A stretch of 64,000 nucleotides of DNA, taken from positions 124,001 to 188,000 of the forward strand of contig NZ_JAPDNQ010000002.1 in NCBI RefSeq assembly GCF_025989145.1. The letters are read 5' to 3'. The DNA comes from Microbacterium sp. SSM24. GTDB taxonomy: Bacteria > Actinomycetota > Actinomycetes > Actinomycetales > Microbacteriaceae. Below are positions 52,808-61,301 of this stretch, piece by piece. The notes beneath the pieces are model-generated. The model worked only from the letters and a program-made list of their open reading frames with translations, was not told the DNA's origin and searched no databases. A program made the position numbers and the translations under genes. Position 1 is the stretch's first letter; each line of letters starts with the position of its first letter.

Positions 52808-53446
52808 TCAGATGTCGGTCGAGTCGCCCGCCTCGAGCAGGAGGAACTCGCCGCCGTCCTGCTCGGTCGCCCACCGCAGCCGTGCACGTCCCATGTCCTT
52901 GCCGATGCGGGAGAGGGTCATGTCGTGGGTGCCGAAGGCCTGGCGCGGCGCGACGGCGAGCACGAAGTCCATCGCATCGCCGATCTTGAGCCACGGCGCA
53001 CCGACGGGTGCCGCGAGGAGACGCACCGCACGCCCCTTCGGGACGGCGTAGGAGTCGCCCGGATAGTAGAAGTCGCCGTTGACGAGCACGCCCACGTTGT
53101 CGATGACGGGGATCGTCTCGTGGATCACGGCGTGGTGTCCGCCGAAGAACTCGAGGCGGAACGGGTCGAGTTCCACCGTGTCGCCGGGGCGGACGACGGT
53201 CACGTCGTAGCCGGCCGCCGCGCGCGCGACGCCTTCCGGCGCATAGATGGGAGTGCCGGGGTACGCCTTCAGCAGACGGTCGAGATGCTCCGGGGTCCAG
53301 TGATCGGGATGCTCGTGGGTGAGGACGATGCCCACGAGGTCCTCGAGGTCGGCGAGCGGCGCGGTCAGGGATCCGGGGTCGATGACGAGGGTGCGTCCGG
53401 ACTCGAGGAGGGTCAGGGTGGCGTGCTCGAATTTGGTCACTCGCAT
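52808..53446 (-). CDS. metallo-beta-lactamase-fold hydrolase (212 aa)
   Basis: Zn-dependent MBL fold. The HxHxDH motif is THEHPDHWTPEHL; further metal ligands are expected in FFGGHHAVIH and GDFYYPGDSYAVP, which also fit the UlaG-like (L-ascorbate-6-phosphate lactonase-like) branch with GTHDMTLSRIG near the end. MRVTKFEHATLTL at 53446 is the family-typical start; longer in-frame starts run into the tRNA-Glu promoter. Substrate unknown; small size suggests a single-domain hydrolase. Confidence 0.85.
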   Translation of the reverse strand: MRVTKFEHATLTLLESGRTLVIDPGSLTAPLADLEDLVGIVLTHEHPDHWTPEHLDRLLKAYPGTPIYAPEGVARAAAGYDVTVVRPGDTVELDPFRLEFFGGHHAVIHETIPVIDNVGVLVNGDFYYPGDSYAVPKGRAVRLLAAPVGAPWLKIGDAMDFVLAVAPRQAFGTHDMTLSRIGKDMGRARLRWATEQDGGEFLLLEAGDSTDI

Positions 53447-53506
53447 GCCCCGAGTCAACCCGTGCGCTGCGGCTCGAGCAAGCGTCCGAGCCGTTCCCGT
53501 GCGGAT

Positions 53507-53535
53507 TTGGAGAGCGGGTGAACGCGTGGCATAAT
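53507..53535 (+). promoter_or_regulatory. tRNA-Glu promoter
   Basis: TTGGAG (53507-53512), 17-bp spacer, CATAAT (53530-53535); the tRNA begins 17 bases downstream. The same -35 is used by tRNA-Gln at 10549. Confidence 0.8.
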
Positions 53536-53552
53536 CGAACGGTTGCGAAAAC

Positions 53553-53625
53553 GGCCCCATCGTATAGCGGCCTAGTACGCCGCCCTCTCACGGCGGTAAC
53601 GCGGGTTCGAATCCCGCTGGGGTCA
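53553..53625 (+). tRNA. tRNA-Glu, anticodon CTC
   Basis: Acceptor stem GGCCCCA pairs with TGGGGTC (one G-U), discriminator A; CCA is not encoded, unlike tRNA-Gln here. The anticodon arm CCGCC-CTCTCAC-GGCGG gives CTC. T arm GCGGG-TTCGAAT-CCCGC is perfect. It reads GAG, the main Glu codon in this DNA. Confidence 0.97.
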
Positions 53626-53632
53626 CAACACG

Positions 53633-53662
53633 AAAGAGCCCGGTCCTTGGACCGGGCTCTTT
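53633..53662. terminator. bidirectional terminator between tRNA-Glu and the DUF4349 gene
   Basis: Long perfect stem AAAGAGCCCGGTCC/GGACCGGGCTCTTT (53633-53662) with a TT apex, followed by T on the plus strand and preceded by A-rich sequence that gives U residues on the minus strand. It should stop both the tRNA and the converging DUF4349 transcript. Confidence 0.92.
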
Positions 53663-53682
53663 TCGCTTTCCCGGGCCTTCGG

Positions 53683-54846
53683 CTACGGGGTGTCGACCTC
53701 TTCCCGCGCATCCGCCATCGCCGCGGCATCCGCTCGCCTCCGCTCGCGTCGCCCTCGCACCCAGCGAACGATCGCCCAGACGATCAGTCCGACCACGGCG
53801 GCGACCGCGAGCCACGGGAGCAGGAAGCCGAGGGCGATCACGATGCCGTTGAGCGTCGCGACGAGGCCGTTCCAACCGGCGAGCACGCCGTCGGTGAACC
53901 CTGCGGGGTCGGCCTCCACGGTTTCGACCACCGGCGTCAGCGTCACGGTGAGGGACGACATCGCGACCTGGCCCTCGAGGCTCTCCAGCTGCTGCTGGTA
54001 GGACTCGAGAAGGGCCTGCCGCTCCGACAGCGCGGCCTCGGCCGCGATGAGGTCCGCGGTGGTGGTGGCCTCTGCCATCAGGTCCAGCAGCCGGTCGACG
54101 GAGGCCTCGGCCGCTTCGATGCGCGCGCGCAGATCGACCGTCTGCTCGGTGACGTCCTGGCGGTTGATCGTGGAGGCGGTGACCTCGCCGAGGTCCGAGA
54201 GCTCGTCGACGATGGCCGGGAGATCCTCGGACGGGACCCGCACCGTGATCCAGGCGCCGCCGGGATACGGGTAGGTGTCGTACGCGATCCCGCTGTTCGG
54301 GTCGATCGGCACCGCCTCGCCGTCGGTGCCGATGCTCATCGCCTCGACGTACCCGCCGTGGGCGACGGCGGAGTTGCCCACCGTGCGGGCGGCGACCGTC
54401 ACATCGTCGACGACGACGGTGGCCGATGCGGTCGTGATGATCTCGCGTTCGCCCTGGTCGGGCTCGGTGAAGGTCGAGCCGCCGCTCAGGTCCCCCTTCC
54501 CGCCGCCGAGATCCTCCTCGGATGTCGCGGCGCCGTCGGCCCCGTCGACGGCGCCGGAGTCGACCGGGGCATCGGGGGCGATGCCGGGTTCGATCGCGGA
54601 CTCGCTGGAGCCGCCGACGGGGGAGACGAGGGGAATGATCGCGGGCGCGATGACGGCGGCCACGACGATGACGGCCGCGGCCGCGCCCCCGGCGAGCCAC
54701 AGCCTGCCTCGTCGGGCGCTGCGGGTGCGGTCCGCCGCGCGCTCGCGCGCGATGTCGGCGAACAGCTCCTGCTCGATGTCGTCGATGCGCCTCTCACTGA
54801 GCTCGGGAAGCTCCGGCGGCGCGCCCGTGGGCTGCTGGGTGCTCAT
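53683..54846 (-). CDS. DUF4349 membrane protein, probable anti-sigma partner (387 aa)
   Basis: The N-terminal cytoplasmic segment (ELSERRIDDIEQELFADIA) could hold the sigma factor. A transmembrane helix at about 55-80 (LWLAGGAAAAVIVVAAVIAP) is followed by an extracytoplasmic DUF4349 domain (EIITTASATVVVDDVTVAAR, WITVRVPSEDLPAIVDELS) with a coiled coil (RIEAAEASVDRLLDL), and a C-terminal membrane helix (VIALGFLLPWLAVAAVVGLI) ends in a basic tail. It overlaps the ECF sigma gene by four bases, the usual sigma/anti-sigma arrangement. It has no ZAS zinc motif, so the anti-sigma role is inferred from context only. Confidence 0.8.
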   Translation of the reverse strand: MSTQQPTGAPPELPELSERRIDDIEQELFADIARERAADRTRSARRGRLWLAGGAAAAVIVVAAVIAPAIIPLVSPVGGSSESAIEPGIAPDAPVDSGAVDGADGAATSEEDLGGGKGDLSGGSTFTEPDQGEREIITTASATVVVDDVTVAARTVGNSAVAHGGYVEAMSIGTDGEAVPIDPNSGIAYDTYPYPGGAWITVRVPSEDLPAIVDELSDLGEVTASTINRQDVTEQTVDLRARIEAAEASVDRLLDLMAEATTTADLIAAEAALSERQALLESYQQQLESLEGQVAMSSLTVTLTPVVETVEADPAGFTDGVLAGWNGLVATLNGIVIALGFLLPWLAVAAVVGLIVWAIVRWVRGRRERRRADAAAMADAREEVDTP

Positions 54847-55397
54847 GTGCTCTCCTTCACAACGGTCCGCAGTCGCGTGCGGATGCGGGAGAGACGATTG
54901 CGGACGACCCCGTGCGCGACGCCGAGCTCGTCGGCGGCGGCCTGGTAGGCGTACCCCTCGGCGGCGCAGAGCCGGAAGATGTCGCGGTCGAGGGGGCTGA
55001 GCCCCGCGACCTCCTGCAGGATGCGGTCGGCCAGGTCGGCTCCGATCACCTGCTCCTCGACATCCACGGTGGCGGGAAGGGTGTCGTCGGCGGCGGCCGC
55101 GGTGTTCTCGCGGTCGCGCTTCTGCCGGCGGATGCGGTTGGCCGCCTGGAACCGGCACACGGTCGCCAGCCACGGCAGCAACGACTCGCCTGCCAGCTCG
55201 AGCCCGGGCAGCTTCCGCCACGCGACCAGGAAGGTCTCCTGCGTCACGTCCTCGGCATCCGCCGCGTTCCCCACCAGCCCGTGCGCGAGCCAGTAGACGG
55301 GGCGCACGTAGGCGCGGTACAGCGTGCGGAAGGCGTGTTCGCTCCCGCCCGCCGCCTGCGCCACGAGCGCGGCGTCGTCCCGCTCGATCTGCTGCAT
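54843..55397 (-). CDS. ECF-type RNA polymerase sigma factor (184 aa)
   Basis: Sigma region 2 (AFRTLYRAYVRPVYWLAHGL, then DAEDVTQETFLVAWRKLPG) and region 4 (LSPLDRDIFRLCAAEGYAYQ, then AADELGVAHGVVRNRLSRIR). Directs transcription in response to an unknown envelope signal sensed by its overlapping partner. ATG 55397 is preferred over the in-frame start at 55454 because GGAGG lies six bases upstream and the family's N-terminus begins here. No autoregulated promoter motif was recognised upstream. Confidence 0.92.
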   Translation of the reverse strand: MQQIERDDAALVAQAAGGSEHAFRTLYRAYVRPVYWLAHGLVGNAADAEDVTQETFLVAWRKLPGLELAGESLLPWLATVCRFQAANRIRRQKRDRENTAAAADDTLPATVDVEEQVIGADLADRILQEVAGLSPLDRDIFRLCAAEGYAYQAAADELGVAHGVVRNRLSRIRTRLRTVVKEST

Positions 55398-55526
55398 TCC
55401 CGTCCTCCGGTCCGCCGCCGGCGCCACCGGTGCGGCGTCGTCGCGGAGCCCCATTGTCTCTCACCGTATGAGTGTCGCGGAGGGCCGGATCGTCTCACGG
55501 CGGCGGCCGCGGCATCCGCCTGCCTG

Positions 55527-55532
55527 TATCCT
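55527..55532 (+). promoter_or_regulatory. -10 box upstream of the TerC riboswitch
   Basis: TATCCT preceded by TG. A start seven bases downstream would place +1 at about 55539, exactly at the first paired base of the riboswitch P1 stem. No good -35 is visible. Confidence 0.45.
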
Positions 55533-55538
55533 GGTCCG

Positions 55539-55659
55539 GCGAGAGGGAGTATCCCGACAGCGCGCATCCGTCATCACGGGTCCCGACAGTGCGACCCCGG
55601 GTGCGCGACGCGGCCGGCAGGTCGTGGGGGAGAGACTTTCGACGTCCGTCGACCCCCAC
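55539..55659 (+). promoter_or_regulatory. yybP-ykoY manganese riboswitch with expression platform
   Basis: P1 is CGAGAG (55540-55545) pairing with CTTTCG (55636-55641). Immediately inside P1 lie the two family landmarks: GGAGTA on the 5' side (55546-55551) and GAGA on the 3' side (55632-55635); both form the Mn2+/Mg2+ site in solved yybP-ykoY structures. Downstream, GTGGGGG (55624-55630) can pair with CCCCCAC (55653-55659), a hairpin that would disrupt the 3' half of the aptamer, so the pair acts as a switch. It lies 23 bases before the TerC start, the classic target gene. Confidence 0.85.
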
Positions 55660-55681
55660 CTCCATCCTCGAAAGGCCCTCA

Positions 55682-56800
55682 ATGGACCTCGAACTTCCCC
55701 TGTGGTTCGAAATCGGATCCCTCGTGATCCTGACGCTCATCCTCGTGGGCGACCTGCTCCTCATCCTGAAGCGCCCGCACATCCCGTCGACCCGGGAGTC
55801 GACCCTGTGGGTCGTGTTCTACGTCACACTCGCCCTGATCTTCGCCGGGCTGATGTGGGTGTTCGCCGGCCCCGAATACGCGGGTCAGTTCGTCGCAGGC
55901 TGGCTCACCGAGTACAGCCTGTCGATCGACAACCTCTTCGTCTTCGTCCTGATCATGAGCCAGTTCGCGGTGCCGCGCCGCTATCAGCAGGAGGTGCTGA
56001 TGGTGGGCATCATCATCGCCCTCGTGCTGCGCGGTCTCTTCATCCTGGCCGGCGCCGCGATCATCGAGCAGTTCAGCTGGGTGTTCTACATCTTCGGCGC
56101 GTTCCTCGTGTGGACGGCGTGGCGGCAGGCGTTCCCCGGCGGCGACCACGACGAGGACGTCAAGCAGGAGAACTTCGTGGTGCGGATGCTGCGCCGCTTC
56201 ATCGACATCAGCGACCACTACGACGGCGCGAAGCTTCGCACGGTCGTCGACGGGAAGAAGCTCTGGACGCCGATGATCATCGTCTTCGCGGCGATCGGCG
56301 TCACCGACCTGCTCTTCGCGATCGACTCGATCCCCGCGATCTTCGGCATCACGCAGAGCCCTTTCATCGTCTTCACGGCGAACATCTTCGCCCTCATGGG
56401 CCTGCGCCAGCTGTACTTCCTGCTCGGCGACCTGCTCGACCGGCTGCGGTATCTGCACTACGGCATCGCGTTCATCCTCGCCTTCATCGGGATCAAGCTG
56501 GTCTTCCACGCGATGCACGTCAACGAGCTGCCGTTCATCAACAACGGAGAGCCGATCGAGTGGGCGCCGGAGATCTCCACATGGATGTCGCTCGGCGTGA
56601 TCATCGTCGCGATGACGGTCGCGACGGTCGCCAGCCTGATCGCCTCGGCGCGCGACAAGCGGGCGGGAACTCCGGATGCCGCGTCCGCCGTCGCAGCGGA
56701 GGCGCCGGCCGGCACCGAGGGGGCCGCTGCTGCCGCGGCCGTCGTCGCGGAGGAGAAGGGCACGCCGCCCACCGTTGAACAGCCGCGCGACGAGCGCTGA
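55682..56800 (+). CDS. TerC-family integral membrane protein, probable Mn2+ exporter (372 aa)
   Basis: Nine or so membrane helices. The TerC signature is present: EYSLSIDNLFVFVLIMSQF and IGVTDLLFAIDSIPAIFGIT, the two symmetric acidic D-N and D-S motifs thought to bind the metal, and IFALMGLRQLYFLLGDLL. The C-terminal 60 residues are a soluble Ala/Glu-rich tail. Known TerC proteins regulated by yybP-ykoY riboswitches export manganese or metallate secreted enzymes; the riboswitch at 55539 argues for that over tellurite resistance. GAAAGG precedes the ATG. Confidence 0.93.
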   Translation: MDLELPLWFEIGSLVILTLILVGDLLLILKRPHIPSTRESTLWVVFYVTLALIFAGLMWVFAGPEYAGQFVAGWLTEYSLSIDNLFVFVLIMSQFAVPRRYQQEVLMVGIIIALVLRGLFILAGAAIIEQFSWVFYIFGAFLVWTAWRQAFPGGDHDEDVKQENFVVRMLRRFIDISDHYDGAKLRTVVDGKKLWTPMIIVFAAIGVTDLLFAIDSIPAIFGITQSPFIVFTANIFALMGLRQLYFLLGDLLDRLRYLHYGIAFILAFIGIKLVFHAMHVNELPFINNGEPIEWAPEISTWMSLGVIIVAMTVATVASLIASARDKRAGTPDAASAVAAEAPAGTEGAAAAAAVVAEEKGTPPTVEQPRDER

Positions 56801-56822
56801 GCCGCTGACCGCACCTGGCAGC

Positions 56823-56862
56823 TCGGGCCCCCTGCGGCGTCACACGACGCGGTGGGGGCCGA
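56823..56862 (+). terminator. hairpin after the TerC gene
   Basis: TCGG-GCCCCC (56823-56832) and its complement GGGGGC-CGA (56854-56862) form a GC-rich stem, extended by GCGTC/GACGC inside. No U tract; it separates TerC from the leuCD leader. Confidence 0.6.
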
Positions 56863-56880
56863 GTCGCATCCTGCCGGTGG

Positions 56881-56886
56881 TAGCCT
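56881..56886 (+). promoter_or_regulatory. -10 box of the leuL-leuCD transcript
   Basis: TAGCCT, six bases, then the GTG of the leader peptide at 56893. The mRNA would begin with the leader start codon, so leuL is translated leaderlessly. Confidence 0.6.
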
Positions 56887-56892
56887 GGCCAC

Positions 56893-56937
56893 GTGCGGAT
56901 CGCTCGCCTTCTCCTTAGCGGCCGCGACGAGTCCTAG
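56893..56937 (+). CDS. leuL: leucine leader peptide upstream of leuCD (14 aa)
   Basis: GTG CGG ATC GCT CGC CTT CTC CTT AGC and so on give MRIARLLLSGRDES followed by TAG. Three successive leucine codons (CTT CTC CTT) include CTT, which is rare in this GC-rich DNA where CTC and CTG dominate, so ribosomes should stall when charged tRNA-Leu is scarce. The gene begins at the expected transcript end and its last codons lie inside the 5' arm of the downstream hairpin. This is the standard layout of amino-acid attenuation, reported for leu operons in actinobacteria. Confidence 0.8.
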   Translation: MRIARLLLSGRDES

Positions 56938-56971
56938 TCTCAGGCCTCCCTCGTCGCGGAGTTCGTCGCGG
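56922..56971 (+). promoter_or_regulatory. attenuator-like hairpin with duplicated 3' arm before leuCD
   Basis: CCGCGACGAG (56922-56931), which overlaps leuL codons, pairs perfectly over 10 bp with CTCGTCGCGG (56950-56959). A second copy of the 3' arm, TCGTCGCGG, lies at 56963-56971, so the 5' arm can pair with either of two sites. A ribosome stalled at the Leu codons would cover or free this arm differently than one at the stop codon. No U-run follows, so regulation may act through Rho or translation. Confidence 0.65.
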
Positions 56972-57012
56972 GCCCCATCCACTGGGCAGAGTCCCTCCAG
57001 GAGAACAGACCA

Positions 57013-58491
57013 ATGAGCACTTCCGACGCCTCCGTCATCCCCGATCGTCCGCGCACCCTCGCCGAGAAGGTGTGGGACGACCACCTCGTCGTCAAGGGTG
57101 AGGACGGCCAGCCCGACCTCATCTACATCGACCTCCACCTTCTGCATGAGGTGACCAGCCCGCAGGCCTTCGACGGTCTGCGCGCCGAGGGCCGCCCGGT
57201 CCGCCGTCTCGATCTCTCGATCGCCACCGAGGACCACAACACTCCGACGATCGACATCGACAAGCCGATCGCCGACCTGACCAGCCGCACCCAGATCGAG
57301 ACACTGCGCCGCAACGCCGAGGAGTTCGGCGTGCGCCTGCACTCGCTCGGCGACAAGGAGCAGGGAATCGTCCACGTCGTCGGCCCGCAGCTCGGCCTGA
57401 CGATGCCGGGCATCACCGTGGTGTGCGGCGACAGCCACACATCGACCCACGGCGCGTTCGGGGCGATGGCCTTCGGCATCGGCACGAGCGAGGTCGAGCA
57501 CGTGCTCGCCACCCAGACGCTCCCGCTGAAGCCGTTCAAGACGATGGCGATCACCGTCGAAGGCGACCTCCGGCCGGGCGTCACCGCCAAGGACATCGTG
57601 CTCGCGATCATCGCGAAGATCGGTGCCAACGGCGGCCAGGGCTACGTTCTCGAGTTCCGCGGCAGCGCGATCCGCGCCCTCTCGATGGAGGGCCGCATGA
57701 CGATCTGCAACATGTCGATCGAGGCCGGCGCGCGCGCCGGCATGGTCGCTCCCGACGAGACGACCTTCGCGTACGTCGAGGGTCGCGATCACGCGCCGAC
57801 GGGCCAGGACTGGGAGGATGCCGTCGCCTACTGGCGCACGCTGCCCAGCGACGAGGGCGCGGTCTACGACGCCGAGGTCTACCTCGACGCGAACGAGCTC
57901 GAGCCGTTCGTCACGTGGGGCACCAACCCCGGGCAGGGCGTGTCGCTCTCGGGCGTCGTCCCCACTCCGTCCGACATCGCCGACCCCAACGATCGGGCCG
58001 CCGCCGAGCGTGCGATCGAGTACATGGACCTGACGCCGGGCACGCCGCTCAAGGCCGTGCCCGTCGACGCCGTCTTCATGGGGTCGTGCACGAACAGCCG
58101 CATCGAGGATCTCCGTGCGTTCGCGTCGGTCATCAAGGGCCGCACGAAAGCCGAGGGCGTGCGCGTGATGGTCGTGCCGGGCTCCGCCCGTGTGCGACTG
58201 GAGGCCGAGGCCGAGGGCCTGGACAAGGTCTTCATCGAGTTCGGCGCCGAGTGGCGGTTCGCCGGCTGCTCGATGTGCCTGGGCATGAACCCCGACCAGC
58301 TGGCGCCGGGGGAGCGCTGCGCATCGACGAGCAACCGCAACTTCGAAGGACGCCAGGGCAAGGGCGGGCGGACACATCTCGTGTCGCCGCTCGTCGCCGC
58401 CGCGACGGCGGTGCGCGGAACCCTTTCGAGCCCCGGCGACCTCGAACCGGTCGCGTCCGATGCGCCGGTCGGCGCAGGAGCGGGGGCCTGA
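57013..58491 (+). CDS. leuC: 3-isopropylmalate dehydratase large subunit (492 aa)
   Basis: Isomerises 2-isopropylmalate to 3-isopropylmalate with LeuD. [4Fe-4S] ligands: [11 protein letters not shown] and [10 protein letters not shown]; aconitase-family signature [20 protein letters not shown]. Acts in the cytoplasm, one step before LeuB at the left edge of the window. Length typical of bacterial LeuC with an extended C-terminus. CAGGAGAA precedes the ATG; two bases separate its stop (TGA C ATG) from leuD. Expression is probably controlled by the leuL attenuator. Confidence 0.97.
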   Translation: MSTSDASVIPDRPRTLAEKVWDDHLVVKGEDGQPDLIYIDLHLLHEVTSPQAFDGLRAEGRPVRRLDLSIATEDHNTPTIDIDKPIADLTSRTQIETLRRNAEEFGVRLHSLGDKEQGIVHVVGPQLGLTMPGITVVCGDSHTSTHGAFGAMAFGIGTSEVEHVLATQTLPLKPFKTMAITVEGDLRPGVTAKDIVLAIIAKIGANGGQGYVLEFRGSAIRALSMEGRMTICNMSIEAGARAGMVAPDETTFAYVEGRDHAPTGQDWEDAVAYWRTLPSDEGAVYDAEVYLDANELEPFVTWGTNPGQGVSLSGVVPTPSDIADPNDRAAAERAIEYMDLTPGTPLKAVPVDAVFMGSCTNSRIEDLRAFASVIKGRTKAEGVRVMVVPGSARVRLEAEAEGLDKVFIEFGAEWRFAGCSMCLGMNPDQLAPGERCASTSNRNFEGRQGKGGRTHLVSPLVAAATAVRGTLSSPGDLEPVASDAPVGAGAGA

Positions 58492-58492
58492 C

Positions 58493-59089
58493 ATGGAGAA
58501 GTTCACCACGCACACCGGCATCGCCGCACCGCTCAAGCGCTCGGCGGTCGACACCGACCAGATCATCCCCGCCGTCTACCTCAAGCGGGTCACCAAGACC
58601 GGATTCGAGGACGCCCTGTTCGCCAACTGGCGGCAGGACCCGGAATTCGTCCTCAATCGGCCCGACTACGCCGGTGCGAGCATCCTCGTCGCCGGCCCCG
58701 ACTTCGGAACGGGCTCCAGCCGTGAGCACGCCGTGTGGGCGCTGCGGGACTTCGGCTTCCAGGTGGTGCTCAGCCCCAAGTTCGCCGACATCTTCCGCGG
58801 CAACGCCGGCAAGCAGGGATTGCTCACCGGCGTCATCTCCGAGGCCGATCTCGAGGCCGTCTGGGCCGCCATCGAGGCCGATCCCGGCATCCGGATGACC
58901 GTCGATCTGGCTGCCCGCCGCGCGACGATCGGCGATCTCGAGGTCGCTTTCGACATCGACGATTACACTAGGTGGCGGCTTCTCGAAGGGCTCGACGACA
59001 TCGGGCTCACGCTGCGCAACGAAGACAAGATCGCGCAGTTCGAGGCTCGCCGCGAGGCATGGCGGCCGCGGACGCTTCCCGTTCCGTAA
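58493..59089 (+). CDS. leuD: 3-isopropylmalate dehydratase small subunit (198 aa)
   Basis: Swivel domain partner of LeuC. Signatures: [40 protein letters not shown] and [15 protein letters not shown], the strand-loop carrying the substrate-binding serines. Standard length. The ATG at 58493 lies one base after the leuC stop, indicating a stoichiometric two-gene transcript. Confidence 0.96.
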   Translation: MEKFTTHTGIAAPLKRSAVDTDQIIPAVYLKRVTKTGFEDALFANWRQDPEFVLNRPDYAGASILVAGPDFGTGSSREHAVWALRDFGFQVVLSPKFADIFRGNAGKQGLLTGVISEADLEAVWAAIEADPGIRMTVDLAARRATIGDLEVAFDIDDYTRWRLLEGLDDIGLTLRNEDKIAQFEARREAWRPRTLPVP

Positions 59090-59162
59090 GCCAGGACGGC
59101 GCCCCACCCGGGCGACCGATCCGCCCCTGCCACCCTCGAAAGACACAAGTGAGGTCCACCGG

Positions 59163-60533
59163 ATGAAGTCCGCTCTCAGCGTTACGCCGAGCACCCAGGC
59201 AGCCGAGAAGGAGCCGGTCGGCGATGTCCTCGCCATCCGCGGCGGTCGTCCGCTGACCGGTCGAGTCGAGGTCAAGGGCGCGAAGAACCTCGTCACGAAG
59301 GCGATGGTGGCGGCGCTGCTGGGGGAGACCACGAGCACGCTCCGCGACGTGCCCGACATCAGCGATGTGCAGGTCGTCCGCTCCCTCCTCGAGGTCCACG
59401 GCGTCCGCGTCATCGACGGCGACGAAGAGGGCACGATCCTCCTCGACCCGAGTGGTGCCGTCTCGGCCCACTTCGAGGAGATCGACGCCCACGCCGGCGC
59501 ATCGCGCATCCCGATCCTCTTCTGCGGGCCGCTGCTTCATCTGCTCGGCGAGGCGCTGATCCCCGACCTCGGCGGCTGCCGGATCGGCGACCGTCCGATC
59601 AATTTCCACATGGACGCCCTGCGTGCGTTCGGCGCGGTCGTCGACAAGAGCTACGAGGGCATCCGCATCACCGCCCCGAACGGCCTGCACGGCGCGAACA
59701 TCGAGCTGCCGTACCCGAGTGTCGGAGCGACCGAGCAGGTGCTGCTCACCGCTGTGAAGGCGAAGGGCACCACAGAGCTGCGCAACGCCGCGATCGAGCC
59801 CGAGATCATGGACCTCATCGCGGTCCTGCAGAAGATGGGCGCGATCATCTCGTACGAGCCGAATCGCGTCATCCTCATCGAGGGTGTCGACGACCTCCGC
59901 GGCTACGACCACCGCGCGATCTTCGACCGGAACGAGGCGGCGTCGTGGGCGTGCGCGGCTCTCGCCACCGACGGCGACATCTTCGTCGGCGGCGCGAAGC
60001 AGCAGGAGATGCTGACCTTCCTCAACGTCTTCCGCAAGGCCGGCGGGTGGTTCGACGTGCACGAGGACGGCATCCAGTTCCGTCGCGGCGGCGCGCTCAA
60101 GCCGGTGACCGTCGAGACCGATGTGCACCCGGGCTTCATGACCGACTGGCAGCAGCCGCTCATCGTCGCGCTCACCCAGGCAGAAGGTCGCTCGACCGTG
60201 CACGAGACCGTCTACGAGAACCGGCTCGGATTCACCAGCGCGCTCAACCAGATGGGCGCCGACATCGTCGTGCACCCGCACGGCATCGATGCATCCGACC
60301 GCCGCGTTCCTCGCCGCGCGCTCGAGCAGGCCGCCGTCATCACGGGTCCGACTCCGCTGCACGCGGCCGACGTCGAGGTGCCCGATCTTCGCGGCGGGTA
60401 CAGCTACGTCATCGCCGCCCTCGCGGCGGAGGGGGAGTCGACCGTGCGGAACGTCGGCATCATCCGGCGCGGCTACGAGAAGTTCCTCACCAAGCTCGAC
60501 ACGCTCGGCGCCGACTTCGACGTCATCGGCTGA
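59163..60533 (+). CDS. murA: UDP-N-acetylglucosamine 1-carboxyvinyltransferase (456 aa)
   Basis: First committed step of peptidoglycan synthesis: transfers enolpyruvate from PEP to UDP-GlcNAc. N-terminal LTGRVEVKGAKNLVTKAMVA carries the conserved K-N pair; the active-site loop is DLGGCRIGDRPINFH with the attacking residue C139, so unlike the Asp-type mycobacterial enzyme it keeps the fosfomycin-reactive cysteine. C-terminal DVEVPDLRGGYSYVIAALAA and EFLTKLDTLGA are standard. The gene has a 73-bp gap from leuD and overlaps nothing; plsC follows after three bases. Confidence 0.95.
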   Translation: MKSALSVTPSTQAAEKEPVGDVLAIRGGRPLTGRVEVKGAKNLVTKAMVAALLGETTSTLRDVPDISDVQVVRSLLEVHGVRVIDGDEEGTILLDPSGAVSAHFEEIDAHAGASRIPILFCGPLLHLLGEALIPDLGGCRIGDRPINFHMDALRAFGAVVDKSYEGIRITAPNGLHGANIELPYPSVGATEQVLLTAVKAKGTTELRNAAIEPEIMDLIAVLQKMGAIISYEPNRVILIEGVDDLRGYDHRAIFDRNEAASWACAALATDGDIFVGGAKQQEMLTFLNVFRKAGGWFDVHEDGIQFRRGGALKPVTVETDVHPGFMTDWQQPLIVALTQAEGRSTVHETVYENRLGFTSALNQMGADIVVHPHGIDASDRRVPRRALEQAAVITGPTPLHAADVEVPDLRGGYSYVIAALAAEGESTVRNVGIIRRGYEKFLTKLDTLGADFDVIG

Positions 60534-60536
60534 CCC

Positions 60537-61301
60537 GTGGCGAACGAACGACTGCGCGCTTCGAAGGAGAAGTCGCGTCCCAGCATCTTCTGGCCGCTGG
60601 CCGCGATCGTCGTGCCCCTGGCCAGCCTGCTCTTCAAGCTCGAGATCCGCGACGGTCACAAGCTCCCGCGGGAGGGGGCGTACGTCCTCGCCCCGAACCA
60701 CGTGAGTGAGATCGATCCCATCGTCGTGGCCCTCGCGGTGTGGCGACTGGGTCGCGCACCGCGTTTCATGGCGAAGGAGAGCCTGTTCCGCGTGCCGGTG
60801 CTCGGATGGGTCCTGCGGGTGACCGGGATGGTGCCGGTCTCACGCTCCACCTCCGCGACAGCGGCTCGTGCGACGCTCGAATCCTCCGAGACCCTCGTGC
60901 GACACGGCCGGGGCGTCATCGTCTATCCCGAGGGCTCGCTCACTCGCGAGCCCGATCTCTGGCCGATGCGCGGAAAGACCGGGGCGGTCCGGCTCGCGCT
61001 GGCGGGCGGCATCCCGCTCATCCCGATGGCGCAGTGGGGCGCTCAGCAGGTGCTCCCGCGGTACGGGAAGCTGAAGCTGTGGCCGCTGCGTCGCCGGGTG
61101 ACCGTGATCGTCGGCGACCCGGTCGACCTCTCGGGGTTCGCGTCGACAGAGACCCAGCCTGCCGCGCTGATCGCGGCGACCGATATCGTGATGGCGGACG
61201 TCTCGGGTCTCCTGTCGGAGCTGCGCGGCGAACCCGCGCCGGCCGAGCGCTGGAACCCGTCAGACCACGGCCAGAAGGAGACCGGTCGCCTTGAGTCGTA
61301 G
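60537..61301 (+). CDS. plsC: 1-acyl-sn-glycerol-3-phosphate acyltransferase (254 aa)
   Basis: Acylates lysophosphatidic acid to phosphatidic acid at the inner membrane. The HX4D motif is NHVSEIDPIVV (H and D), followed by FRVPVLGWVLRVTGMVPVSR and EGSLTREPDLWPMRGKTGA (the PEGT-like third motif). A hydrophobic segment at about 12-32 (FWPLAAIVVPLASLLFKLE) anchors it. GTG start three bases after murA. It overlaps gpsA by 11 bases, the enzyme supplying glycerol 3-phosphate for the same pathway. Confidence 0.9.
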   Translation: MANERLRASKEKSRPSIFWPLAAIVVPLASLLFKLEIRDGHKLPREGAYVLAPNHVSEIDPIVVALAVWRLGRAPRFMAKESLFRVPVLGWVLRVTGMVPVSRSTSATAARATLESSETLVRHGRGVIVYPEGSLTREPDLWPMRGKTGAVRLALAGGIPLIPMAQWGAQQVLPRYGKLKLWPLRRRVTVIVGDPVDLSGFASTETQPAALIAATDIVMADVSGLLSELRGEPAPAERWNPSDHGQKETGRLES

